Shown piece by piece: positions 7,995 to 15,249 of a stretch of 23,608 nucleotides of DNA. The stretch comes from Endozoicomonadaceae bacterium (lineage in GTDB: Bacteria; Pseudomonadota; Gammaproteobacteria; Pseudomonadales; Endozoicomonadaceae). The notes beneath the pieces were generated by a model. That model was given only the letters and a program-made list of their open reading frames with translations. It was not told the origin of the DNA and did not search any database. The first letter of the stretch is position 1; each line of letters starts with the position of its first letter. The DNA lies in contig JAGLCE010000014.1 of NCBI GenBank assembly GCA_023146365.1, positions 1 through 23,608 of the forward strand, read 5' to 3'. The translations under genes and the position numbers were made by a program.

Positions 7995-8843
7995 TTATGG
8001 CGACTGTGCTGCAGCGGTTTCTATAGGGGTATCCATTCGATTTCCCCATTCTGACCAAGAGCCGTCGTAGGCCTTGATGAACGGATAGCCTAGTATTCTT
8101 GTCACTAGGTAGGTTAAACCTGACCGATGATGACTCTGGCAGTAAGTGATAATCTGTTGATCCCGACAAATGCCTAGTTGTTCCAGCACGGTTTCCAGGT
8201 CAGTTCGGAGTCTGAAGTTACGCTTAGGATCCATTGTCTGGGTCCATTCGAAATTGATAGCTCCTGGTATATGCCCACTGCGCATAGTCAATGTTCTATT
8301 GCCTTGGTACTCCTCAGCCGAACGAGCATCCCAGATCACGGTGTTGTCATCGTCCAGCGTGGCGATAATTTGTTCGGCATACGCTCTCGGTGTTTCATTG
8401 ATAGTCAGGCTGATCGGTACCGGTATGGCGGTTATTGGCTCAGACTGACAGGGAAATCCTTCACTAAGCCAAGCACGCATGCCCCCGTTCAGATAAGACC
8501 AGTTTTTGTGACTGATAATGTCGAGCGTCCAGATAAACCGTCCGGCCCAGCCGCCACCTTCATCATCATAAACAACAAAGTGCTTGTCTTCGCTGTAACC
8601 GATTCGGCTGAACAGAGTTTCTAGCCGTTCGATTGCCGGTAGTTTTCCCGTCACAGGAAGTTGGCCAGACACCAGCTCAGCAGGTTGTACATGAATAGCG
8701 CCTGGTACATGAGCCTGTTGATAAAGAGCTGAGCTGCAAAGGTCAATAATGAGAAGGTCACTGGAGCCCAACAGCGGTTGCAGCTCTTCTGGCTCCGCCA
8801 AAAGGGGCAGGATAGACTGACTGCCACGCATTATAGTTGTCAT
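7995..8843 (-). CDS. rhdA: Two-domain rhodanese (thiosulfate sulfurtransferase)
   Basis: A 282-aa tandem-domain sulfurtransferase that moves sulfane sulfur from thiosulfate to thiophilic acceptors such as cyanide. The N-terminal domain (about 12-130) holds VYDDEGGGWAGRFIWTLD but no catalytic Cys. The C-terminal domain (about 150-270) carries the active-site loop C235-Q-S-H-H-R240-S-G, nearly the C-Q-T-H-H-R loop of Azotobacter RhdA, and HIPGAINFEW. The frame is open to an ATG at 8894, but the extra codons run through a dispersed 18-bp repeat and do not match the family. ATG 8843 or 8831 puts ILPLLAEPEEL where Pseudomonas RhdA begins; I chose 8843, without a strong ribosome-binding site for either. 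It lies 15 bases upstream of psd on the same strand. Confidence 0.93.
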   Translation of the reverse strand: MTTIMRGSQSILPLLAEPEELQPLLGSSDLLIIDLCSSALYQQAHVPGAIHVQPAELVSGQLPVTGKLPAIERLETLFSRIGYSEDKHFVVYDDEGGGWAGRFIWTLDIISHKNWSYLNGGMRAWLSEGFPCQSEPITAIPVPISLTINETPRAYAEQIIATLDDDNTVIWDARSAEEYQGNRTLTMRSGHIPGAINFEWTQTMDPKRNFRLRTDLETVLEQLGICRDQQIITYCQSHHRSGLTYLVTRILGYPFIKAYDGSWSEWGNRMDTPIETAAAQSP

Positions 8844-8863
8844 TTCCAAGGATTTCACCAGTA

Positions 8864-8881
8864 TATTGTGGCAATCTAGGA
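8864..8881. repeat. 18-bp dispersed repeat, copy 2
   Basis: Second copy of TATTGTGGCAATCTAGGA, identical to 978-995 and in the same orientation. It lies just upstream of the rhodanese start chosen here and would be translated if the longer rhodanese frame were used. Confidence 0.7.
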
Positions 8882-8955
8882 TGTACTGTAGCATTGATGA
8901 GTTGCAAGTCTTTGTAGTTGCGCTCCCATAATTGCACTCACAATGTCACGGCCTA

Positions 8956-9228
8956 TTTTTTCAATACGAACAGGCCCTAGCCCTATATGAGTAATCGGGG
9001 AACTTTTGTTGTACTTTTTTTGTCTGAAGTGTTGAAGGAGAATATTTACAACCGGTTTCGACCCGGAACTATTTTTTTCTCATAAACTATTGTTTTTTCA
9101 GTATGAACAGACCTTAATGCAGGTAATTGAAACGTTTTCGCTGTATTTTGGCTTGATGGAAGTACAAGAAAAAATAGTTACAACCCGGTTTCAGCTCATG
9201 CTTGGAACCATTACATAGGTACTAATTT
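8956..9228 (+). repeat. Degenerate tandem duplication of about 135 bp upstream of the exported 509-aa protein gene
   Basis: Two diverged direct copies make up almost the whole region before the gene at 9229: unit 1 is about 8956-9092 and unit 2 about 9093-9228. Anchors are a block starting TTTTTTCAATACGAACAG at 8956 and TTTTTTCAGTATGAACAG at 9093 (offset 137), and TTACAACCGGTTTC at 9046 and TTACAACCCGGTTTC at 9178 (offset 132). Between them, GTAAT...TGTA stretches align loosely, and after them GGAACTATT matches GGAACCATT. The second unit leads directly into the start codon, where AGG lies about nine bases before ATG. The stretch also contains an inverted pair, AACTATTTTTTTCT (9067-9080) and AGAAAAAATAGTT (9167-9179). 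The 8844-8955 part of the gap shows nothing else. Confidence 0.65.
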
Positions 9229-10758
9229 ATGTTGAAAACTTCAAGTTTTAAATCATTTGTTATTTGTATGTTATTGATCATCAGTCCCACCAGTGTACAG
9301 GCTGCGGATTATCTTTTTGCTTTCATGGGAGGAAATGCACGAGCAGACCTCTGGCTAGTGGATCGCTCGACAGGTCAGGTACTGCTGACAGAGACGGCTG
9401 ACACCAAAACGGTTGCTGAAAATATTGGTCATTCCGGCAATATCGCTTTTCATCACTTTTCGGATACGGATCAGCATGCCGGCTGGTTGGCAGATCACCT
9501 GATACGCCAGGCGCTGCCTAAATTGCAAAAGATGGAAAAGGAAGAGCAACTGGATGTAACGTCGCTCTCTTTTTTCTATGCGCTGGCAGGGCTCGATGCT
9601 GTGTATAAGCAAGCGGATGATAATAGTGGACAGCTAGCACTACGTTCGTTTGAGCAAACGGTTGAGGCCACTTTTCAGAGTGATAATCGAACGTTGAATG
9701 CAATCTACGGTGTCGGTGATAGCGCCCTGATTCTACGGGCCATTAATACGATTACTGAAACATCTGCCCATAAAAAGGCAGATGTGGCTGTGTATGCGGA
9801 CACTTACTCCATTGGTTTTTGGGGAAGCGATGCGGGGTTACTGATTCAGGAATGCTTCGCTGAAAATTCCGCCAAAACTCCAGCAGGTGGTTTTTTTCAG
9901 TTAGGTAGCAATGGCCGCCAGATTCTGTTTGGTGAAAATGCAGATGGAAGTCTAGCGGAAGCGGTTCGTCGCTTCTGGGAAAAGCAAGGACAACATTACA
10001 CGGATACTGAGTTACAGCAACGGTATCAGAATTCCAACAACAATGAGTTGGGTGGTGTGTTGGCTGAACTGGGTAGCAACGCTGCCAACTGGCAGCTGAG
10101 TGAAGCAGATCTGTCTACCCTGAATGAGTTGGTGCTTGCTACTACTCAGGATATTGGAAAAATGCTATCCGAAATCTCTCCAGCAGCGCCAGGTCAAAAA
10201 AAACCTGTCATTATTATAGGTTTTTATGCTGACACACTGAGTGCAACACCGGAGTTTTATCAGGCGTTAACCAATGGATTGACGAATCGTTATGACCCGA
10301 TTCTGATTCACGGTAACGAGCTAAGCTTGGTACTGGCTGGTGCGGCAGTTCAAACATTTAATGAGGTAGAAACCATAATGATTCAAGAGAAACAAAGAAG
10401 CGTGCTGCTCGACGCCGTCAAGAAGGCCAGCACTCAATGGCAGGAGGCTTTTAATCGGTCTGATGCTGCGGGTTGTGCTGCTCAATACGAAACCGATGCC
10501 GTCATGCATGCCAGACCTTTTGGTACATATACTGGTACGGATGAAATCCATGCATTCTGGCTGAAATTGATAGACGACGGGTTCGCCGATGTAGCGTACA
10601 TCAACCCTAAGATTGAAGTGTTGGATGAAAAGAGTGCCATCATCCGCGCCGGCTGGACAATGAATAATGCGAAAGGCATCATCCACAAGGAACTTTGGGT
10701 TTTACAGCCTGATGGAACAGCAAAGCTCCGCGAAGATGACTTTGAAGTGACGCCGTAA
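9229..10758 (+). CDS. Exported two-part protein: kinase-like (BadF/GlcNAc-kinase-like) N-terminal region and SnoaL-like C-terminal domain
   Basis: A 509-aa protein with a clear signal peptide (basic start, VICMLLII core, cleavage likely after VQA at residue 25). Residues about 28-385 resemble the ASKHA fold of BadF/BcrA and N-acetylglucosamine-kinase relatives: MGGNARADLWLVD (33-45) at the phosphate-1 position, LSFFYALAGLD (113-123), YGVGDSALILRA (160-171), GFWGSDAGLLIQE (196-208) and a VIIIGFYAD...LAGAAVQ ending (327-375). The usual phosphate-1 motif D-G-G-G-T-K-T is not preserved, so catalysis is doubtful. Residues about 392-509 look like a SnoaL/ketosteroid-isomerase-type NTF2-like domain (WQEAFNRSDAAGCAAQY, FGTYTGTDEIHAFW). 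It occupies the place of motAB in the Pseudomonas order and is convergent with rsgA. Domain calls rest on pattern, not a search; the function is unknown. Confidence 0.75.
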   Translation: MLKTSSFKSFVICMLLIISPTSVQAADYLFAFMGGNARADLWLVDRSTGQVLLTETADTKTVAENIGHSGNIAFHHFSDTDQHAGWLADHLIRQALPKLQKMEKEEQLDVTSLSFFYALAGLDAVYKQADDNSGQLALRSFEQTVEATFQSDNRTLNAIYGVGDSALILRAINTITETSAHKKADVAVYADTYSIGFWGSDAGLLIQECFAENSAKTPAGGFFQLGSNGRQILFGENADGSLAEAVRRFWEKQGQHYTDTELQQRYQNSNNNELGGVLAELGSNAANWQLSEADLSTLNELVLATTQDIGKMLSEISPAAPGQKKPVIIIGFYADTLSATPEFYQALTNGLTNRYDPILIHGNELSLVLAGAAVQTFNEVETIMIQEKQRSVLLDAVKKASTQWQEAFNRSDAAGCAAQYETDAVMHARPFGTYTGTDEIHAFWLKLIDDGFADVAYINPKIEVLDEKSAIIRAGWTMNNAKGIIHKELWVLQPDGTAKLREDDFEVTP

Positions 10759-10841
10759 CCAGCGTTTTTGCGATAACCGAAAAGCGCTCAAGAGAACCAT
10801 ACTGTATCTATTCGGTTACCGCTCCCATTGAATTAAATGGT

Positions 10842-11861
10842 TCATCTCTCTTTCTGTAGCGATTTGACGATATGACGCCATGATGCCATCCGCCTCGGTG
10901 TGATCTTTGCAGTGCGAATAGCGCAGCCAGGCTCCTGCTCATGACGGCAATCTCTGAACCGACAATGACCAATAAATGGATGAAATTCGCGAAAACCGTG
11001 AATAACTTCACTGGCTTTCATATGCCAGAGCCCAAACTCCCTGATGCCGGGCGAGTCGATCAACATGCCGCCATCAGGCATGTGGAATAGATGTGCCGCA
11101 GTCGTGGTATGGGTGCCTTTCCCTATGTTTTCTGACAGCGCTCCAACCTTGACATTAATGCCGGGCATCAAGCAGTTGAGGAGGGATGACTTACCCACGC
11201 CCGATTGGCCAACAAAGACACTAGTATGGTCATTTAGCAAAGTTTTCAGCGTATTTAGACCCTGATGCGTGACCGTGGATGCTTCAAGGACTTGATAGCC
11301 AATATCGCGATAGACGTTTAAAAGATCCTCTTTCATCGCGATCTCATTGGCACCATTAAACAGATCAGTTTTGTTGAGCAGAATAATCGGCTCAATGCCA
11401 ACAGCCTCAGCCGCAACGAGGTAACGATCAATTAAATTGCCGTGAGGCTTGGGAACGGGTGCAATCACCAGTACAATGTAATCAATATTGGCGGCGACAG
11501 GCCTCAGCTGGCCTCGTGGATCCGGTCTGGCTAGTTCGCTGGTGCGAGGCAGGTGAGCGACGACCACACCAGACTGCTCTTTGCCAGCTCGCCAGACGAC
11601 CCGATCGCCAGTAACCAGTGCGGGCAGGTTGGCTCTCAGATTACAGCGGTAGGGGTTATTAGGTTCGCCAATGTACTCTACATCAAGCTGTACACCGTAG
11701 TGTGCAATTACTAACCCTTCGAATTCTGGCCCAAGACTGTTGGCATCTAACTGCTCTAAGCTCTTTTTTTCCCGACGTGCGGCGCGACCAGCACGTTCAT
11801 CCTGGATTTTTTTTATGCGCCAATTTTGTCTTCGATTGAGAGTTGGTTTTCGTTTTGACAT
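10842..11861 (-). CDS. rsgA: Ribosome small subunit-dependent GTPase RsgA (YjeQ)
   Basis: A 339-aa circularly permuted GTPase that checks late 30S subunit maturation. An OB-fold region (about 45-105) precedes the G domain, whose motifs appear in permuted order: G4 NKTD at 163-166, then G1 GQSGVGKS at 218-225 and G3 DSPG at 269-272. The C-terminal zinc-binding module is present with Cys300, Cys305, His307 and Cys313. The N terminus is Lys/Arg-rich and contacts rRNA in this family. The length is close to the 350 aa of E. coli RsgA. It is divergent from orn, as in E. coli, across a 212-base gap that contains the heptamer array; no obvious ribosome-binding site precedes its ATG. The upstream stretch TTGTCC...TATCAC is a weak promoter candidate. 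Confidence 0.97.
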   Translation of the reverse strand: MSKRKPTLNRRQNWRIKKIQDERAGRAARREKKSLEQLDANSLGPEFEGLVIAHYGVQLDVEYIGEPNNPYRCNLRANLPALVTGDRVVWRAGKEQSGVVVAHLPRTSELARPDPRGQLRPVAANIDYIVLVIAPVPKPHGNLIDRYLVAAEAVGIEPIILLNKTDLFNGANEIAMKEDLLNVYRDIGYQVLEASTVTHQGLNTLKTLLNDHTSVFVGQSGVGKSSLLNCLMPGINVKVGALSENIGKGTHTTTAAHLFHMPDGGMLIDSPGIREFGLWHMKASEVIHGFREFHPFIGHCRFRDCRHEQEPGCAIRTAKITPRRMASWRHIVKSLQKER

Positions 11862-11922
11862 GATTTAAACTGTGATATATCTATCTTTTAGATGGACAAG
11901 CGTGGCATCCTGATGGATTATT

Positions 11923-11985
11923 GCAACTAGCAACTAGCAACTAGCAACTAGCAACTAGCAACTAGCAACTAGCAACTAGCAACTA
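11923..11985. repeat. Heptanucleotide tandem repeat, GCAACTA x 9
   Basis: Nine perfect head-to-tail copies of GCAACTA fill 63 bases of the 212-base divergent spacer between rsgA and orn. No copy carries a substitution, which points to recent slippage or ongoing copy-number change. The array ends about 14 bases before the candidate orn -35 hexamer. Changes of one unit (7 bp) would alter spacing and helical phase of anything bound upstream. Confidence 0.97.
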
Positions 11986-11999
11986 TAGAGTGATATAGT

Positions 12000-12029
12000 T
12001 TGCTTGCCGTAAAAAATGTAGATTATGAT
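12000..12029 (+). promoter_or_regulatory. Candidate sigma-70 promoter for orn
   Basis: TTGCTT at 12000-12005 and TATGAT at 12024-12029 are separated by 18 bases, about 45 bases before the orn start codon. The -10 match is good and the -35 match weak. It sits immediately downstream of the GCAACTA array. Confidence 0.35.
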
Positions 12030-12073
12030 AAACCATTGATGGAAAATCAACTCAAAAACCTATAGGCAGTTGC

Positions 12074-12619
12074 ATGGCACAAGCAGACAACTTGGTGTGG
12101 ATTGATCTGGAAATGACTGGGCTAGAACCAGAATCAAATCGCATCATTGAGATCGCAACGATCATCACCGATGCCCACCTCAATGAGCTGGCTGTCGGTC
12201 CGCTTGTCATTATCCACCAGCCTGATTCGGTGATGCAGGCGATGGATGAGTGGTGCATCAAAACTCATGGCCAGAGCGGTCTAACCGACAAAGTCAAGCA
12301 AAGTACCGCCACAGAACAAGACGCGGAAACATTGACGCTAGACTTCATCCGTCAATATGTTGACCCTGGGGTCAGCCCGATGTGCGGCAATAGTATTGGT
12401 CAGGATCGCCGCTTCCTCGACATCTTTATGCGTGATCTTCATGATTATTTCCATTATCGCAATATCGATGTCAGCACTATCAAAGAGCTGGCTCGTCGAT
12501 GGCGCCCTGACGTCCTAAAGGGTGTGGTTAAAAAAGAGACGCATCAAGCGCTACATGATGTCCGTGAATCCATTAATGAAATGCGCTATTACCGCGATCA
12601 CTTCATCAAAATGAAGTAA
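12074..12619 (+). CDS. orn: Oligoribonuclease
   Basis: A 181-aa 3'-to-5' exoribonuclease that degrades di- and very short oligoribonucleotides to mononucleotides, including pGpG from cyclic-di-GMP turnover. The DEDDh active site is complete: Asp11 and Glu13 (WIDLEMTGL), Asp111 (GNSIGQDRRFL), His157 and Asp162 (HQALHDVRES). The length matches E. coli Orn (181 aa), and the catalytic residues fall at nearly the same positions. The ATG at 12074 has TAGG about ten bases upstream. It is divergent from rsgA. The E. coli neighbours downstream (glycine tRNAs and queG) are missing here; a 500-base gap precedes nnr instead. Confidence 0.98.
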   Translation: MAQADNLVWIDLEMTGLEPESNRIIEIATIITDAHLNELAVGPLVIIHQPDSVMQAMDEWCIKTHGQSGLTDKVKQSTATEQDAETLTLDFIRQYVDPGVSPMCGNSIGQDRRFLDIFMRDLHDYFHYRNIDVSTIKELARRWRPDVLKGVVKKETHQALHDVRESINEMRYYRDHFIKMK

Positions 12620-13119
12620 TGCTAGTGTTCCAGCTTTTTTATTCAGGCGCGGCCGGCCGTCAAATGACATTGACAGAGATCTTGAACAGTCCGTTGTTTT
12701 GTTTGTGTGTGGTTTAGCGTTTTCCTTACCATGATGTAACGCAATAGTCAGTGCATCTCTTTGTAGAATGCTCAAGCACTGATCAATGGTACGAGGCAGC
12801 TAGTGGCGAACAAAGGCTTTGATGCCACCTGCACACTGTTAACCACCTTTATTTAATAAAATCCTGGTCATAGCTACGACATCATCAACCGTATCCTGCA
12901 ACACTTCATGCCATGACAGCATGACGTTCGTTAGCATGATTCATTCCAGTCAGGCCAACCCCAGCAATTGTACGATGAATATTGAAGATATCCCTAGAGC
13001 GTTTTGTTTGTGCTTTATATAGAAAGTCCCATCAAACAAATAGTTTTATGTCACTGCGCCACCCCTTTGGCTAGTGGATATAATGAAAACATAAAATTGA
13101 GACAACGAGAATTCCTTTC
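12620..13119. other. 500-base intergenic region between orn and nnr; queG absent
   Basis: No gene can be supported. The E. coli order has tRNA-Gly genes and queG here, but I see no tRNA and no QueG frame. GGCCGGCC at about 12650 is a short GC-rich palindrome. On the minus strand a 32-codon frame runs from ATG 12937 to the stop at 12839 (MLTNVMLSWHEVLQDTVDDV...), with GGA seven bases upstream. It looks mildly protein-like but is too short to call and could be a gene remnant. TATAAT at 13079-13084 might be the -10 of an nnr promoter, but no good -35 accompanies it. Confidence 0.5.
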
Positions 13120-14640
13120 ATGAGTGAGTGGTTACCAGAAGCATTGTATACCGCCGAGCAAGCTAGACATCTTGATGCGATTGCCATCAATGATTATCAC
13201 ATCAATGGTTTTGAATTGATGAAGCGCGCAGGACAGGCTGCATTTGATCGCATGCTAAAACGGTGGCCGACCTTGTCTCGTGGAGGAATACTGCAGATTT
13301 TCTGCGGTGCAGGTAATAACGGCGGCGATGGCTATGTGGTCGCCTGTTTAGCACGACAGCGTTATCTCCCGGTTCGTGTGATTGCTCTTCGGAATCCGGA
13401 TGAATTGAAAGGTGATGCGTTACGGGCATGGCTCTGGTTCCGTGATCTGGGAGGCACAACGGAGTCTTGGAGCAACAACGTCACAATTACTGGAAGCGTG
13501 CTGGTGGATGCGATGCTTGGTACCGGGCTGATCGGTGATGTGCAGGGTGATTATCTTGCGGCTATTCAGAGATTAAACGCTTCGGGACGCTCTGTTCTAG
13601 CCGTTGATATACCCTCCGGCCTGTCTGCAGATACCGGCGCAGCATTGGGTGACGCTGTGCAGGCAACGATGACGGTGACATTTATTGGTGTGAAGCAGGG
13701 GCTGTTAACGGGAGCGGGCATGCGTTATTGCGGTGAGCTCTGCTTTTCCTCGCTCGCAGTGCCTGACGAGATTTATCAACAGGAAGCACCTTCTTCCCGA
13801 TTGCTCCGAGAGCAGGAACTGAGTGGCTGTGTGTCGCCGAGAGTGGCGGATGCCAACAAAGGTACTCACGGACACTTGCTGGTAATCGGCGGAGATCATG
13901 GCATGGGTGGCGCAGTCATTATGGCGGCGGAAGCCGCGCTCAGAACTGGTGTAGGCCTGCTGACGGTGGCGACTCGCCAAGAACATGTTAACGCAATTAA
14001 CTCCCGATGCCCTGAAATCATGGCCCGTGGCATCAGTACGCCGGCATCATTGAGTGATCTGCTAACGGGGAAAACAGCGATTGTCGTGGGGCCAGGTCTG
14101 GGACAGTCTGACTGGAGCCGGGCACTGCTTTCTGTTGCAATGGTATCGGGGCTGCCATTATTGGTAGATGCCGATGCACTAAACCTAATGGCGAAAGATA
14201 GCCGGTTATTGGATGCAGCCACCAGTTCACTGCTTTTGACTCCTCATCCAGGTGAAGCAAGTCGGCTTCTGCAGGTAACGATTGCTGAAATTCAGCAGAA
14301 TCGTTTTTCCGCAGTAACACAATTACAGCAGCTGTGCGGAGGTGTTGTTGTTCTCAAAGGAGCTGGGTCACTGGTTTTTGATGGACAGTCGCTCTCCCTT
14401 TGTGGTGCTGGCAATCCTGGCATGGCGGTAGCTGGGATGGGCGATGTGCTCAGTGGTGTGATTGGTAGCTTTCTAGCGCAAGGGTATGAGCCAGCGACGG
14501 CTGGGCGAGTCGGTGTTTGGCTGCATGCCGCTGCCGGTGATGATTGTGCAGAAGACGCTGGGCAGATCGGTATGAAAGCCTGTGATCTGCTACCCTTCCT
14601 GCGTCGTCGACTTAATCAGTTAGCGAATGGTGGTATATAG
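13120..14640 (+). CDS. nnr: Bifunctional NAD(P)H-hydrate repair enzyme: epimerase plus ADP-dependent dehydratase
   Basis: A 506-aa fusion that repairs hydrated NADH and NADPH. The N-terminal epimerase (YjeF_N, about 10-215) shows GNNGGDG at 65-71, DAMLGTG at 130-136 and VDIPSGLSADTG at 162-173. The C-terminal dehydratase (about 235-500, ribokinase-like) shows GHLLVIGGDHGMGGA at 251-265, VGPGLG at 323-328, VDADALN at 349-355, TPHPGEA at 374-380, VLKGAG at 411-416 and the nucleotide-binding GNPGMAVAGMGDVLSG at 431-446, with the catalytic Asp in GMGD. The length is typical of the bifunctional form. The family start pattern (LPEALYTAEQARHLD) supports ATG 13120, although only a weak GAG lies upstream. 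It is followed after 93 bases by tsaE. Confidence 0.97.
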   Translation: MSEWLPEALYTAEQARHLDAIAINDYHINGFELMKRAGQAAFDRMLKRWPTLSRGGILQIFCGAGNNGGDGYVVACLARQRYLPVRVIALRNPDELKGDALRAWLWFRDLGGTTESWSNNVTITGSVLVDAMLGTGLIGDVQGDYLAAIQRLNASGRSVLAVDIPSGLSADTGAALGDAVQATMTVTFIGVKQGLLTGAGMRYCGELCFSSLAVPDEIYQQEAPSSRLLREQELSGCVSPRVADANKGTHGHLLVIGGDHGMGGAVIMAAEAALRTGVGLLTVATRQEHVNAINSRCPEIMARGISTPASLSDLLTGKTAIVVGPGLGQSDWSRALLSVAMVSGLPLLVDADALNLMAKDSRLLDAATSSLLLTPHPGEASRLLQVTIAEIQQNRFSAVTQLQQLCGGVVVLKGAGSLVFDGQSLSLCGAGNPGMAVAGMGDVLSGVIGSFLAQGYEPATAGRVGVWLHAAAGDDCAEDAGQIGMKACDLLPFLRRRLNQLANGGI

Positions 14641-14694
14641 GAGATAACGTGTGTTGTTAGTAGGGAGTTGTGAGACATCCAGCATTTTTATCCC

Positions 14695-14714
14695 AAAGAC
14701 CCCAAGGGGTCTTT
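14695..14714 (+). other. Perfect hairpin between nnr and tsaE
   Basis: AAAGACCCC (14695-14703) and GGGGTCTTT (14706-14714) form a perfect inverted repeat: about eight base pairs with a CAAG loop. It lies 55 bases after the nnr stop and 20 bases before the chosen tsaE start. No T-run follows (CCCCGTTT instead), so it is not a standard intrinsic terminator. It could act as an RNA-processing or attenuation element, or as a weak terminator limiting read-through. Confidence 0.55.
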
Positions 14715-14733
14715 CCCCGTTTAGGTGATGTGT

Positions 14734-15249
14734 ATGGGTCGTGCATCAAACACAGAGTCTGAAATCATCGAACTAACCCTGGCTGGTGACGTACAAATGA
14801 TGAATTTTGGGCGGCTTTTGGCTGATGCCAGCCAAGGGCATGGTACGGTGTATTTACTGGGAAACCTGGGAGCCGGAAAAACGACGATATGTCGGGGTGT
14901 TCTCCGTGGTTTTGGTTATGATGGCGCAGTTAAAAGTCCGACTTATACATTAGTTGAACCGTATGAACTAGCTCAAGGCACCATCTATCATTTTGACCTT
15001 TACCGATTGGGTGATCCAGAAGAGCTCGACTTTCTTGGTGTTCGTGATTACTTCGATAGCCCTTCGTTATGCTTGATTGAGTGGCCTGATCGAGGCAAGG
15101 ACTCTCTTCCCATCGCTGATATTATATTATCGATCGAATACCTTTCTGATGCGCGTGTAATCACCATCAAATCACAGACAAAACATGGCCAAGACATCTG
15201 TAAAATCATTGCAGGCAAACAGGGAGAGCTGAAGGAGGATATATGCTAG
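14734..15249 (+). CDS. tsaE: tRNA threonylcarbamoyladenosine biosynthesis ATPase TsaE
   Basis: A 171-aa P-loop protein that assists TsaB-TsaD in making t6A at position 37 of ANN-decoding tRNAs. Signatures are Walker A GNLGAGKT at 43-50, SPTYTLVEPY at 68-77, HFDLYRL at 86-92 with the metal-binding Asp, DPEELDFLG at 94-102 and LIEWPDR at 114-120. The frame begins with GTG-ATG-TGT-ATG. I chose the last ATG (14734) because AGG at 14723-14725 then has an eight-base spacing. The family is usually about 150-160 aa; the extra length is a charged C-terminal tail. Its stop overlaps the start of amiB by seven bases, and the tail codons contain the amiB ribosome-binding site. Confidence 0.96.
   Translation: MGRASNTESEIIELTLAGDVQMMNFGRLLADASQGHGTVYLLGNLGAGKTTICRGVLRGFGYDGAVKSPTYTLVEPYELAQGTIYHFDLYRLGDPEELDFLGVRDYFDSPSLCLIEWPDRGKDSLPIADIILSIEYLSDARVITIKSQTKHGQDICKIIAGKQGELKEDIC
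15232..15238 (+). promoter_or_regulatory. Strong ribosome-binding site for amiB inside the tsaE tail
   Basis: AAGGAGG lies four bases before the amiB ATG at 15243 and encodes part of the last residues of TsaE. With the ATGCTAG overlap of start and stop, this supports translational coupling and fixes the amiB start. Confidence 0.85.

Noticed and set aside
8178..8624. Plus-strand frame of 148 codons opposite the rhodanese gene.
   Set aside because: It is the antisense shadow of a well-supported rhodanese gene and has no recognisable domain.
10774..10818. Inverted repeat TAACCGAA / TTCGGTTA between the convergent 509-aa gene and rsgA, a candidate bidirectional terminator.
   Set aside because: The stem is only eight base pairs with a loop of about 29 bases and no T-run on either side.
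11923..11985. Heptamer array considered as a CRISPR or phage attachment structure.
   Set aside because: Units are 7 bp with no spacers and no integrase or cas gene nearby; it is a simple tandem repeat.
12645..12660. GC-rich palindrome GGCCGGCC after orn, considered as a terminator.
   Set aside because: No longer stem forms around it and no T-run follows.
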